In this document: positions 18,392-27,315 of the stretch, piece by piece | How positions within the stretch are numbered: the first letter of the stretch is position 1 | How the letters are laid out: the number at the start of each line of letters is the position of its first letter | DNA from: CAZSRX01 sp964609675 [NCBI: uncultured Bacteroidota bacterium] | Lineage (GTDB): Bacteria; CLD3; SB21 | Assembly: GCA_964609675.1 (NCBI GenBank) | Contig: CAZSRX010000017.1 | Coordinates: 13,392 to 77,391, forward strand | Direction of reading: 5' to 3' | Length of the DNA: 64,000 nucleotides | The notes under the pieces: generated by a model | What the model was told of the DNA's origin: nothing | The model's database searches: none | What the model saw: only the letters and a program-made list of their open reading frames with translations | Program-made: the position numbers and the translations under genes

Positions 18392-18886
18392 TTATAGAAT
18401 CCATTCGGTCTTATTCAGATATCGGTTAATCAACTGAATTATCTCCCTGATGTAAGACGGTAGTTCGCGAATGTCGTTGTAATGCAGGGAACAGTCCTTC
18501 ACTCCTTCCAGCAGCATCTCGCAAGACGTAATATGAATCCATTTGGAAGCTGTCGTTCCGGATCCTCGAATATCGCACAGACTGTCGGCGCGGAACAGTT
18601 CAAAGACATCGCCCACCACTTCGGGCGATTCAATGGGATAGGTAAAAGCCAGCCGGCCGCCGGGCGCTTTGATAATATTCATGGTCCGGTTTGAGTAAAA
18701 CTCGACCATTTTCCGATCCTGACCGTTTTCGTAATAAAGTACGATATAGGACCAGGGAATTCTTCTTATTAAAGGTGTTGTAGCCGATTCCTCTTTTTTG
18801 ACGGTTTTTTTCGGCGAGCAACCCAGCCCCGCAACCAGAAACAAAGTCAGCAGATAAATAAAATATCGTCTTCTGGAATCAGCCAC
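18392..18886 (-). CDS. Putative lipoprotein of unknown function
   Basis: A signal peptide with lipobox (YLLTLFLVAGLGC) shows lipidation at the cysteine and export. The mature part is about 140 residues, of mixed strand/helix character, with no family I recognise. The frame is open to 18973, but the upstream codons overlap the rhodanese gene and do not look like signal peptide. GTG at 18886 gives a normal lipoprotein leader and 164 residues, although no strong ribosome site precedes it, so the start is uncertain. The gene probably follows the rhodanese gene in one transcript. An Asp follows neither +2 position clearly, so inner versus outer membrane sorting is open. Confidence 0.65.
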   Translation of the reverse strand: MADSRRRYFIYLLTLFLVAGLGCSPKKTVKKEESATTPLIRRIPWSYIVLYYENGQDRKMVEFYSNRTMNIIKAPGGRLAFTYPIESPEVVGDVFELFRADSLCDIRGSGTTASKWIHITSCEMLLEGVKDCSLHYNDIRELPSYIREIIQLINRYLNKTEWIL

Positions 18887-18923
18887 TACGCGATGAGCCT
18901 GAATGATAATTGTAAATGAATGG

Positions 18924-19391
18924 TTATTTCTTTTTTTCCTCATCCAGCGGATAGCCGGCCGCTCGCCATTCATCCATGCCGCCGGGGAATACCATCACAT
19001 TCCGGTACCCTTTCTGAACCATGATCTGCGCCAGTTGATCGGCCTGATCGCATCCGGGACCCCCGCAAAAAATCACCACCGCCTGATCTTTCTTTATCAT
19101 CGGCAATAAATCGCTCGTATCGGCAATACGATAATAAAGTGAGATTGCATCCTTGATGTGAGCTTTTTTATAAAGAAACGGATGACGGGCGTCAATGAAT
19201 ACAGCCAGTTTTTCTGTGAATAAGGTAAAGGCTTCGTCAATCGTTAATGTACGTATGGAATCGGAGTCTGTCTGAAAAGCAATGTTTTTGGCAAAAAAAT
19301 TAAAAAGACAAGGATTGGATGTTGGGCAAACAAATCCTGCATCTACATAAAAAAAGTCGATGAAAAAAAATAATAAAATGATCGCGCGCAT
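18924..19391 (-). CDS. Secreted rhodanese-domain protein
   Basis: 155 residues. An N-terminal hydrophobic segment (ILLFFFIDFFYVDAG) should act as a signal peptide or anchor, placing the protein in the periplasm. A single rhodanese domain follows. It has the IDARHPFLYKKAHIKDAI region and a catalytic loop beginning with Cys (IFCGGPGCDQADQLA), with a second Cys five residues on. The domain ends in the typical FPGGMDEWRAAGYP. Rhodaneses carry sulfane sulfur on the active Cys as a persulfide. A DoxX/MauE-like thiol protein is encoded 1 kb away, which hints at shared sulfur or redox chemistry, but the two are not in one operon. Confidence 0.85.
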   Translation of the reverse strand: MRAIILLFFFIDFFYVDAGFVCPTSNPCLFNFFAKNIAFQTDSDSIRTLTIDEAFTLFTEKLAVFIDARHPFLYKKAHIKDAISLYYRIADTSDLLPMIKKDQAVVIFCGGPGCDQADQLAQIMVQKGYRNVMVFPGGMDEWRAAGYPLDEEKKK

Positions 19392-19536
19392 ACCACTTCT
19401 TGTTTGCTACTAATATATACTCTTTAAATGATATTTCAAAATGAGTTTTAAAATATTTTAAATAATCATTGCTATGTTGAAATATAAAGGTACCTTATAA
19501 TAAACATTTTTTCATCAAACTATAGGGAGGGGCTTT

Positions 19537-21150
19537 ATGTTCACAAGATTTTGTAGTTTATTCGGTTTTGTGCCGATCTTCACTTTTATGTTTTTTACGT
19601 TTTATCTTATTCCGGAAACATCCAACGCGCAATTTGATAAAATCAAAAAGACGGTAGATAAGAACAAAAAAGAGAATAAGGAAAAAAAAGATAAAAAAAC
19701 TACAAACACAGGAAAAGAGGACACCGGTAAAGCAGGAAACGATGCCAGTACAACAAGCGGTTCCGGTACAGGCACGAGTTCAGCCGGTTCCGGCAGCCAG
19801 CAGAAAAACAAGCAGGCCCAGCGGGAAGAACACGAAACGTATTTAAAGAAATTACGGAGTGACGCCTGGGAATATTACGACACACCGGTAACTATGGAAT
19901 ATGGTACGGAAAATTCAGAAAAAATTCTTAACCTGGCCAGGGCGTTTGATTACTATCCCCGGGCAATCATTGCGGACTCTATTTGTTACAAAGTCTATAC
20001 TACAAAAGATTTAGAAACCGGGACGATTTGGACGAACTTTGTATGGGTAGTAAAAACATTCTGGGAATTGTATCCGAATAAGCTGGCAAAAGAATTTGAA
20101 CCGGCCATTCAGGGATGCATGAAAAGAGCGGCCGATTACAAGGCCAATGGCAATCTGGCCGAGGCAAAAAATTGGGCGGGCGCGGGACTGAATTACATTA
20201 ATGCGCTCAAAATCATTCAGAGTCCAGGTCATCAGGACGGCGCTAAATTGGCAGCGACTTATGAAAAAGAAGTCCAGTCGATGTATACTGACCTGAAAAT
20301 GAAGATCGGAGCGAAATTTTATACCAGCCGCCTGCATGCGGACCAGGCGCTAAATATCGTTTTCTCCAAAAAACCGATAGTGATAAAAACCGAAGACGCG
20401 GCTTCGTTCACGAATGCGTTTACTCTGGGCGACAATATTTACGCTATGGGTTATTTTGAATCCGATCTTAACGCGTTATCCACATCGGAGAAAAAATACA
20501 ACGTCGCGTTTTACATCGATACGGATCCGAATTATTCCGGAGAACCGGACTTCTATACAACCTATCCGATTTCGGCGGTAACTGGCAAGAATTCATACGC
20601 CTATGCTGAAATCATACCCGCGTTCGCCGCCAACAACCAGACCGAATCCCTGGACATCATGCGAAACCTGAAACGGCTCAAAATGGGTAAACACAACATC
20701 ATGATGAAGTTCCTGAATTTCAAAGCGGATGTCCTGGCGAAAGGTTACTTCACGCTCGACTGCACTTCCGATGGAATGACGAAGTTTGAACAATGGATAG
20801 CCCCGTTCGAGGATCGTGAACTTGAAAAAGTACGTATGCCCAAAGCGGAGCAAAGCAATCCCACACTCGAATCGGACATGAAGCGGGTACTGAAAGAAGT
20901 CTATCCCGACTGGACTGTGCTGAGGCTGGTCATCGCCGAAAAAAACTGGACCATTGAAAAAAATTCCATCACCGGCGAAATCGAGTACCGCCATATTGGT
21001 ACATCGGTGGCAATCAAAGATCAGTCTGGCGAATGCCGCGTGTACTGGGTTTCCTTCAAGCAGAATTACGCCAACGGCAAGTACGGCGAACTATGGAAAC
21101 ACGGCGTTGGTGACAATGAAAAAATTAAATGCGAAAATGTCATGAAGTAA
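19537..21150 (+). CDS. Large secreted protein with Lys/Ser-rich linker, unknown function
   Basis: 537 residues with a signal peptide (FTFMFFTFYLIPETSNAQ, cleavage near residue 30). After it comes a charged low-complexity segment rich in Lys, Asp, Gly and Ser (about 31-95). The remaining 440 residues look globular, with a helical tetratricopeptide-like first half and a strand-rich second half (HYD-type repeats are not obvious). No family is recognised. The gene stands alone: ATG 19537 is preceded by GGGAGGGGC, a TATAAT lies at 19496 without a good -35, and an intrinsic terminator follows 26 bases after the stop. The linker resembles that of the lipoprotein at 21900-22664. Confidence 0.75.
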   Translation: MFTRFCSLFGFVPIFTFMFFTFYLIPETSNAQFDKIKKTVDKNKKENKEKKDKKTTNTGKEDTGKAGNDASTTSGSGTGTSSAGSGSQQKNKQAQREEHETYLKKLRSDAWEYYDTPVTMEYGTENSEKILNLARAFDYYPRAIIADSICYKVYTTKDLETGTIWTNFVWVVKTFWELYPNKLAKEFEPAIQGCMKRAADYKANGNLAEAKNWAGAGLNYINALKIIQSPGHQDGAKLAATYEKEVQSMYTDLKMKIGAKFYTSRLHADQALNIVFSKKPIVIKTEDAASFTNAFTLGDNIYAMGYFESDLNALSTSEKKYNVAFYIDTDPNYSGEPDFYTTYPISAVTGKNSYAYAEIIPAFAANNQTESLDIMRNLKRLKMGKHNIMMKFLNFKADVLAKGYFTLDCTSDGMTKFEQWIAPFEDRELEKVRMPKAEQSNPTLESDMKRVLKEVYPDWTVLRLVIAEKNWTIEKNSITGEIEYRHIGTSVAIKDQSGECRVYWVSFKQNYANGKYGELWKHGVGDNEKIKCENVMK

Positions 21151-21176
21151 TGACTATCGTCCGATTTATAAAAAAG

Positions 21177-21200
21177 CCTCCCTATCCGGGAGGTTTTTTT
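21177..21200 (+). terminator. Intrinsic terminator after the 537-residue secreted protein
   Basis: A 6-bp perfect GC-rich stem (CCTCCC/GGGAGG) with loop TATCC and a run of seven T. Confidence 0.85.
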
Positions 21201-21899
21201 GACTACTGTATTTTTCTGTCACAGACCGATGGAGTACTGCGCTATTCCCGGCAGCGAAATTAAGGATTCTCGGAATTTATTCCTTTGTGACGGTATATTT
21301 AATATTTTACATTTCATTGTAAAATGGTCAACTTGATGAAAAATTGCGTTTTCCTGGAACAGCCGAATACTGAAAACGTGGACGTCACTAGAATTTCAGC
21401 CTGCCGAACCGCATCGGTATGTTCTATCACAGGGTAAATCGTAAACCTGTCAAAGTCTCAAAAACATCTTGGATTCGACGTTTCCGTTACGGAATCCAAA
21501 CCATCACTGATTGGATTAGGCATCCGTTAGACTCCTCGGAGTATGCAGGTTGCACGTTATTCACACTGTAACATCTTTCTCAAAAAGAAAAAAGAACAAG
21601 CAGAAATGAAAAACTTCATATAAATTATACCATAAGCAATCCATTCAAAATTCCATTTTCCTATGAGCCATCACAATTTTTTGGTTTTATTATTGAGGGA
21701 ACCATCGTCGGTCCGGCATTTTAGAAAACGCTCTTTTTTATGAAATAAAATTCAGGAAAAAACGTTTTCTATAAGGTTGAATTAAAGTAAAAGCGCAATA
21801 AACAGTTATCTAAATCCGAAAGGAGCTTATCGAACACCTTGTAATTCCGGTTTTTTTATATTGATGACATGAACAATTAACAAAACAAGGAGACAAAAC
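21201..21899. other. Long intergenic region with inverted repeats, no supported gene
   Basis: About 700 bases without a convincing reading frame. Two inverted repeats stand out: ATTTTACA / TGTAAAAT (21304-21311 and 21318-21325, six-base loop) and TTGGATTC / GAATCCAA (21469-21476 and 21492-21499). Neither is followed by a T run, so they could be operators or transcript structures. The last 60 bases are the leader of the lipoprotein gene, with AAGGAG before its ATG. Confidence 0.5.
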
Positions 21900-22664
21900 A
21901 TGAAAAATCTGACAGGCAAAACACTTTGGCTGAAGGGATTGACGGCGCTCATGGCATTATCTTTCGTATGGTACGGTTGCGGAAGTTCAGAGACCGCTGT
22001 GCAGAGTGATTCCGGCAGTAAAGAAGAAAAAGTCGTCAAAGAGAACAAGGAAGTGAAAAAAGACAAGACGGAAAAGACTTCGGCAAAGAAAGAAAAGGAA
22101 GTAAAATTTGAGAAAACCGGAACTTCCGCAGACGCTTTTCTTAAGGCCGCCTTTGACCTTCACAAAAGCATGAAAGATTTCAATCAAAGTTATGAGGATA
22201 CCAAAATATACATTCACCTCCTTTTGAGTAATCCTTCCGGACTGATCGGCAAGGACGTAGCATCGGCGGTTGGCGCGGCCCGTGACGCCGGTAGCGTTCC
22301 GGCGAATCTGCAGATCGGAGATTTGAATGCCCTGTTCGACAGCAAGAAAGACGCGCTGAAAGACCTGAAAGACGCGGCGATTAAAAACAGTATCACTGAA
22401 CTGGTCACCAGCGTCAAAACCATGATTACCTCGCTCGGTACGGTGCCTGGCGACGCGGTGAAACTCATCAACGAAGGCAAGGAACTGCCCGACAAACTCA
22501 AGGCCGAGATGACCGGCATGAAGGCTGCGAAACTTCCCGGCGTGGTAAAAAAAGTTGCTGATTCCTCCAAGGAACTGACAACCTGTTCCGAAGAAGCGCC
22601 AAAAATGGTAACGAACCTTACGGAAATCGTCGCTCTGCTTGAAAAAATAGTCAATCTGATGTGA
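21900..22664 (+). CDS. Lipoprotein with Lys/Glu-rich linker, unknown function
   Basis: 254 residues starting at ATG 21900 behind AAGGAGA. The signal peptide ends in a lipobox-like FVWYGC, so it should be lipid anchored at that Cys. A highly charged Lys/Glu segment (about residues 40-75) acts as a spacer. The rest is alpha-helical, with many Leu/Val heptads, and resembles coiled-coil or bundle-forming surface proteins; no enzyme motif is visible. It has its own strong terminator, so it is a single-gene unit. The layout (signal peptide, charged spacer, large domain) parallels the 537-residue protein just upstream. Function is unknown. Confidence 0.8.
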   Translation: MKNLTGKTLWLKGLTALMALSFVWYGCGSSETAVQSDSGSKEEKVVKENKEVKKDKTEKTSAKKEKEVKFEKTGTSADAFLKAAFDLHKSMKDFNQSYEDTKIYIHLLLSNPSGLIGKDVASAVGAARDAGSVPANLQIGDLNALFDSKKDALKDLKDAAIKNSITELVTSVKTMITSLGTVPGDAVKLINEGKELPDKLKAEMTGMKAAKLPGVVKKVADSSKELTTCSEEAPKMVTNLTEIVALLEKIVNLM

Positions 22665-22685
22665 TAGAAATAAATTCCAAAAAAA

Positions 22686-22718
22686 ACTCCGGAACATTGT
22701 GTTCCGGAGTTTTTTTTT
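22686..22718 (+). terminator. Intrinsic terminator after the lipoprotein gene
   Basis: A perfect 10-bp stem (ACTCCGGAAC / GTTCCGGAGT) with loop ATTGT, followed by eight more T. Confidence 0.92.
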
Positions 22719-23612
22719 ATATCACCACATTTCTGCATGCAATGCTCCGCCGATAGTTGATTCGGAGAAATCCGCCTGTGTTTGGAGGATGAAATTCAGG
22801 GAAAGGTCATATGCTTTTGCTTTACGGAATATATCCTTGAGAACTTAAAAAATGAAATACCTAATCATTGATCAAACGGTAATGATGGTTGAATTATTCA
22901 TATCGTATCATGAAGACTCACTATAAATCGTCTGAATATGGTAACATATAAATTTCAAAGACCATGCTGCGCTGAAGACCACGCGATTTTGTTATGCAAA
23001 CCATCACGGATACCCATGGCTTATCGTTCAGTCAGGACTATTCTTCTGTGCGCTGGCAATCGGTGTCGCATGGCGTTTTTTGAATAATTTTATCCTGCTC
23101 GTTGCCGCCGTCGGAAAGTCATAAACTTGGCCGCCTGGAAGAACGCACCCGGAAGCGCATCCGGCAATCGAAATACCCGGTAAATTCGAACCGTATTTCG
23201 ACTTTGGGAACGAACCCTGAAACCGCTGGGCAGGGAAGCAATCACCCGCAGTTTTATCACTCTGCCCTGCCGGCACCCGCTAGAATGTCCATACCGGCCG
23301 CTGGTCGGTATCATCCGCAATACCTGCGGCCTGCATAACCGAAACATCGGAAAAATCCGTAACCGTGAGCGAACAACCGAATTTACAATCGATGGAAAAT
23401 TTACCGAACGAATGCTAATGAAACGAAAAGGAATCATGTTCGCAGGAAAACGGATTACGGTTCGGATCGTCGGTGAATATCCCGAAAAAAATTCGGCATC
23501 CGAAAAAAACATTTCCTCGCCACCCCCTTTGATAAAAAAACAACCATAGGTTCAGAACGAAAATAATACCCGATAGAAGTAGGACCGGATTATCAGCGCT
23601 TCAAAATACGCG
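22719..23612. other. Long intergenic region, possibly decayed coding sequence
   Basis: Nearly 900 bases between two real genes facing each other. Several short frames exist on both strands (for instance 23090-23512 minus and 23102-23338 plus) but none has a start site, signal or recognised motif, and each is interrupted. The base composition resembles coding sequence more than a regulatory region, which suggests old degraded genes. No RNA gene or repeat was recognised. Confidence 0.4.
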
Positions 23613-25118
23613 TTACCGGCCGCGCCCCATCAGCATGACATAGATAGTATAGAAGATGATCTTAAAATCCATACGAAGAGACATATTCTCGATATACAGA
23701 ATATCAAATTTCATCCGTTCAATCATTTCATCCACGTTGCCCGCATAGCCGTATTTAACCTGCCCGAGCGAGGTGATGCCCGGACGTACGCGGCTTAAAT
23801 GCACATATTGCGGCGCGCGCTTTACAATCTGCTGAATGTAAAACGCCCGTTCCGGTCGCGGCCCCACAATACTCATATCCCCTTTCAATACATTGTAAAA
23901 TTGAGGAAACTCATCCAGGCGCGTTTTGCGCAGGAATCTTCCGATTCTGGTCACCCGAGGATCATCCTGCTGCGCCAAAGTAGGCCCGGTCTTGGCTTCG
24001 GCATCGACCGTCATGGAGCGAAACTTATGGATCATAAACGGTTTGCCGTGCCGCCCGATACGTTCCTGATGATAAAAGACCGGTCCCCTGGAAGTGGCTT
24101 TGATTGCAATGGCCAGAATGATCCACATCGGCGTGAGCAGAATCAGAACCAGGGCCGAAACCACGATGTCTAAAAGCCGTTTGACGTTCTGCTCCCACAC
24201 CGGCATGATCTCCGGCTCGAGGTCTATCAGCGGAATACCTTCCACTTGGGACGTACGCGCCTGCCCGCTGATGATATTGTATAAATCGGGGATAATCTTG
24301 ACGTTGATTGTATAGTTAAGTTCCGCGGATACCTGGTCGCATATGGTTATAATTTCCAGGAGGGTTTTGTGTTCGCTCGGATCCAGCGCAATCAGCACCT
24401 CCGAAATCCGGTTGCGGGCAATAATCGCTCTCAATTCATCGATTGTGCCGATAATATCTTTATCGGCGCAGAATTCGGCAGAAAGCGCGGACCGTTCCAG
24501 CTGGCGTAGTTCGTTCTGAATTTTCCGGTAGGTATCAAGATACATAAACTGATCCTCGCCTTCCGGAACCGTGCTTTTTGTAGTCACAAAACCGACGACA
24601 TCATAACCGTAATGTCGGTGCAGCCGCAGTTGTTTGCACAGGTTATGCGCCTGCTGATTCCAACCGATGATCAGCGCCTGCCGCCTCCCGATGCCGTTAA
24701 GCAGAAGCCGCTTCTGGAATGAGCGTACGCCGATCCTTCCCAAAACAACCAGGATAAGCAGGATCAGCGCGTACACCAGCACGATCAGCTTCGTCGGCGT
24801 GATGGGATGCATCCGGATCATTTCTACGGAGGTCAGTAGAAGCAGCACCACGGAACCGAAGGTCACGCTTTTCATCACCAGCACGACTTCGTCAAAAAAC
24901 GACGAACGGTACCAGGACCTGTAAAGTCCAGCAAAAAGAAAAACAACAAACCAGAAAATGTTGATACCGGCAATCAGGAACAGATGGAGTAAGGGACTGT
25001 CTTCGGCGTTCCGTGCATAGGCCGAACTCAGATTTAGATAAAATAATATCAACGACGCCAGGCAGATGGCTACAGCGTCTGTGATAAACATGGCTATGAT
25101 TTCTTTTCTCTTGGACAT
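23613..25118 (-). CDS. Polyprenyl-phosphate phosphosugar transferase (WbaP/WcaJ type)
   Basis: 501 residues. Four N-terminal membrane segments are followed by a nucleotide-binding-like region (about 150-300), then a fifth hydrophobic segment and the catalytic bacterial-sugar-transferase domain. All catalytic blocks are present: GPVFYHQERIGRHGKPF, HKFRSM, the TRLDEFPQFYNVLKGDMS block and VGPRPE. These enzymes attach the first sugar-1-phosphate to undecaprenyl phosphate and so start each polysaccharide repeat unit. The sugar is not predictable, though a hexose or N-acetyl-sugar is likely. It is the last gene of a four-gene minus-strand operon, 31 bases after the fusion protein gene. Confidence 0.93.
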   Translation of the reverse strand: MSKRKEIIAMFITDAVAICLASLILFYLNLSSAYARNAEDSPLLHLFLIAGINIFWFVVFLFAGLYRSWYRSSFFDEVVLVMKSVTFGSVVLLLLTSVEMIRMHPITPTKLIVLVYALILLILVVLGRIGVRSFQKRLLLNGIGRRQALIIGWNQQAHNLCKQLRLHRHYGYDVVGFVTTKSTVPEGEDQFMYLDTYRKIQNELRQLERSALSAEFCADKDIIGTIDELRAIIARNRISEVLIALDPSEHKTLLEIITICDQVSAELNYTINVKIIPDLYNIISGQARTSQVEGIPLIDLEPEIMPVWEQNVKRLLDIVVSALVLILLTPMWIILAIAIKATSRGPVFYHQERIGRHGKPFMIHKFRSMTVDAEAKTGPTLAQQDDPRVTRIGRFLRKTRLDEFPQFYNVLKGDMSIVGPRPERAFYIQQIVKRAPQYVHLSRVRPGITSLGQVKYGYAGNVDEMIERMKFDILYIENMSLRMDFKIIFYTIYVMLMGRGR

Positions 25119-25149
25119 ACTTTTAATCCCGTAAAGAACAGCCGTCGGT

Positions 25150-27315
25150 CTATAATTTCAGTAATCCGCGTAAGAGAATTTCCAAATCCATCTTTATGGA
25201 ATAATTCCGCAAGTAATAATTATCATAATTTCTTACCGATTCATCATCGGTATCGGCAGCGGCTGGATTCATAAAAAGATCCGCAAGGGAAAATACGCCC
25301 GGCCGATGAGAAATGAAAGCGCTTTTTTCGGTTTTTTCACATAGACGTTGTGAAGGATATTGAAAGCGCGTACCCACCAGACTGAGACGCCCGGTAAAAA
25401 CCAGATACAAATAGGACCACGCGGTTAGTCGCCCATTACTGGATTTAACCCAAAGCCGAACGGGGATGCGGTTTCCGTACCGATCAGAAAAGCCCTTCGT
25501 TTCGGGCTGAATGCGGCGTCCCAGGCGCATCATAACCCATAACGGCAAGGTTAGCAACAGGCCCGACAGACTTAGAAAAATATCCAGCAGACGCTTGAAA
25601 AAACGGTTAAACGGTTTTTCCAGTTCAGATTCCAACGCAATCATCGGCACGCTTTCCAGCCGGCTGATTTCCGATTTGCCGATAATAATATCCCCGCCGG
25701 ACGGCGCCAGGCGTACATTCACCGGCATGCCCGCGAAACCGCGTACCATCGATAAGATGGCGGCGTGCGGGAGTTCCTCCGCCGCAATAAGCACTTCGGC
25801 AATCTGATGGTTACGGATAATGGACGGCAGTTCGGTTATGGAGCCCAGTAGCCGGATATCGTTTTCAACCGTTGCGCCGACTGCCGGCGCCTGCGTAGAC
25901 ACATAGCCAAGCACATGGTACGGGCTGTCAAACCGCTTCTGGATTTTACGGTACAACATCCGGGCTTCATGCGCCGTACCGACGATAAGCGTGTGCTTCT
26001 TGAAAACCTTGACGGTCCAGAGATTTTTCCGGGCGCCTTTTTTCATCAGAAATAATCCAAGGACGCGCCACGTTACCAGAAACACAAGCACCAGTCCCGA
26101 TGTGTAAATAACATACAACCGGGAAAAAACAAATTCCTTTGAAAAAAGCGTCACGGTGGAAAGAATAAAAAACCCGATCACGGAAGCCATCAGCGACTGC
26201 GAAAGCGATAACTGGCGTTTGCCGTAATTATCCATAAAGTACAACGTGACGAGCCATATCAGGGACGACACCGTATGCAGCGTGACATAAAAAAACAAAG
26301 TGGATTCAATCCACGGCGGCGTGATGAAATCATGGTATCGCAGCAAAATGCCCAGCGAAACGGAAAGATTTATGAAAACCAAATCGATAATCGGCGCCCA
26401 TCCAAGCCGGAACAGGCGGTGCAGGCGCGCGAGAAACGCCCGAATCCAGATCGCCGCCTTCAAGAACAGAATCATGCCGATAGAATACCGTTTCTTAAAA
26501 TGCTTCTCAACGAATATCTCCATCGCCTCATAGAAGGTTTTGATATCCACAAAACCGCTACGACTGGTGCTTTCGCCCTTATAGTGAATAATCTGGGTTG
26601 TTGGCACATAATATATTTTCCATCCGCCTTTCCAGATGCGGTAACACCAGTCCAGGTCCTCGCCGTACATAAAATAAGTCTCGTCCAGCAAACCGACCGT
26701 TTCCAATACTTCCCGACGCAGGAACATGAACGATCCGGCTATGGCCTCCACTTCATGAACCTGATTTTCATCCAGATACGTCAGATTGTACCGGCCGAAC
26801 AGTTTGCTCTTAGGAAAAATTTTACTCAGACCGGTGATTTTTGTAAACGCTACCCACGGCGATGGAAAACTCCGCTTGCAGGTCAATTGCAGCGTCCCGT
26901 CGGCATTCAACACCTTACAGCTTGCGGCGCCGGCTTCCGGATGCGCGTCCATAAATACAATCATTTTGGACAGCGTGTCTTCCTGAAGCAGTGTGTCGGG
27001 ATTCAGAACCAGCACATAGCGCCCGCGGCAGTTCCGCAACGCAATATTATTGCCCCGGGCAAAGCCGACGTTATCTTCGTTCTCGATCAGCGTTACCTCC
27101 GGAAATTTCTCCCGCACCATCCGCGGGCTGTCGTCCACCGATGCATTGTCAACGACAAATACTTCCACGGACAGGCTTCCAATCGCCTTCCGCACAGAGT
27201 TCAGGCAATTCTCCAGAAATTCCCGTACATTGTAGTTAAGGATAACAATGGATATATCCGGCGGCTTGACAGAACCGGTATACTCGACAGAATCCTTTGT
27301 TAATTCGGTTTGCAT
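25150..27315 (-). CDS. GT2 glycosyltransferase fused to degenerate phosphosugar transferase
   Basis: 721 residues with two parts. Residues 20-300 form a GT2-family glycosyltransferase of the rhamnosyltransferase-like group (SIVILNYNVREFLENCL, VVDNAS, LNPDTLL as the DXD-like site, GEDLDWCYRIWKGGW). The rest has four membrane segments, a nucleotide-binding-like domain and the start of a phosphosugar-transferase domain (RLLDIFLSLSGLLL), mirroring the gene at 23613-25118. The catalytic blocks are missing: no KFRSM and no DE-PQ-N-GDMS. Only SLVGTRFQYP remains of the VGPRPE region. The C-terminal part is probably inactive, perhaps a membrane scaffold. Its start ATG overlaps the previous stop (TGATG), so translation is coupled to the Wzi-like gene. 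Confidence 0.85.
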   Translation of the reverse strand: MQTELTKDSVEYTGSVKPPDISIVILNYNVREFLENCLNSVRKAIGSLSVEVFVVDNASVDDSPRMVREKFPEVTLIENEDNVGFARGNNIALRNCRGRYVLVLNPDTLLQEDTLSKMIVFMDAHPEAGAASCKVLNADGTLQLTCKRSFPSPWVAFTKITGLSKIFPKSKLFGRYNLTYLDENQVHEVEAIAGSFMFLRREVLETVGLLDETYFMYGEDLDWCYRIWKGGWKIYYVPTTQIIHYKGESTSRSGFVDIKTFYEAMEIFVEKHFKKRYSIGMILFLKAAIWIRAFLARLHRLFRLGWAPIIDLVFINLSVSLGILLRYHDFITPPWIESTLFFYVTLHTVSSLIWLVTLYFMDNYGKRQLSLSQSLMASVIGFFILSTVTLFSKEFVFSRLYVIYTSGLVLVFLVTWRVLGLFLMKKGARKNLWTVKVFKKHTLIVGTAHEARMLYRKIQKRFDSPYHVLGYVSTQAPAVGATVENDIRLLGSITELPSIIRNHQIAEVLIAAEELPHAAILSMVRGFAGMPVNVRLAPSGGDIIIGKSEISRLESVPMIALESELEKPFNRFFKRLLDIFLSLSGLLLTLPLWVMMRLGRRIQPETKGFSDRYGNRIPVRLWVKSSNGRLTAWSYLYLVFTGRLSLVGTRFQYPSQRLCEKTEKSAFISHRPGVFSLADLFMNPAAADTDDESVRNYDNYYLRNYSIKMDLEILLRGLLKL

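Noticed and set aside
23090-23512. 140-codon minus-strand frame in the gene-free region
   Set aside because: No ribosome site, unusual composition, competing frames on both strands; not supported.
26275-27303. 342-codon plus-strand frame antisense to the GT2-transferase fusion
   Set aside because: Entirely overlaps a well-supported gene on the other strand. Its length is a by-product of that gene's codon use.
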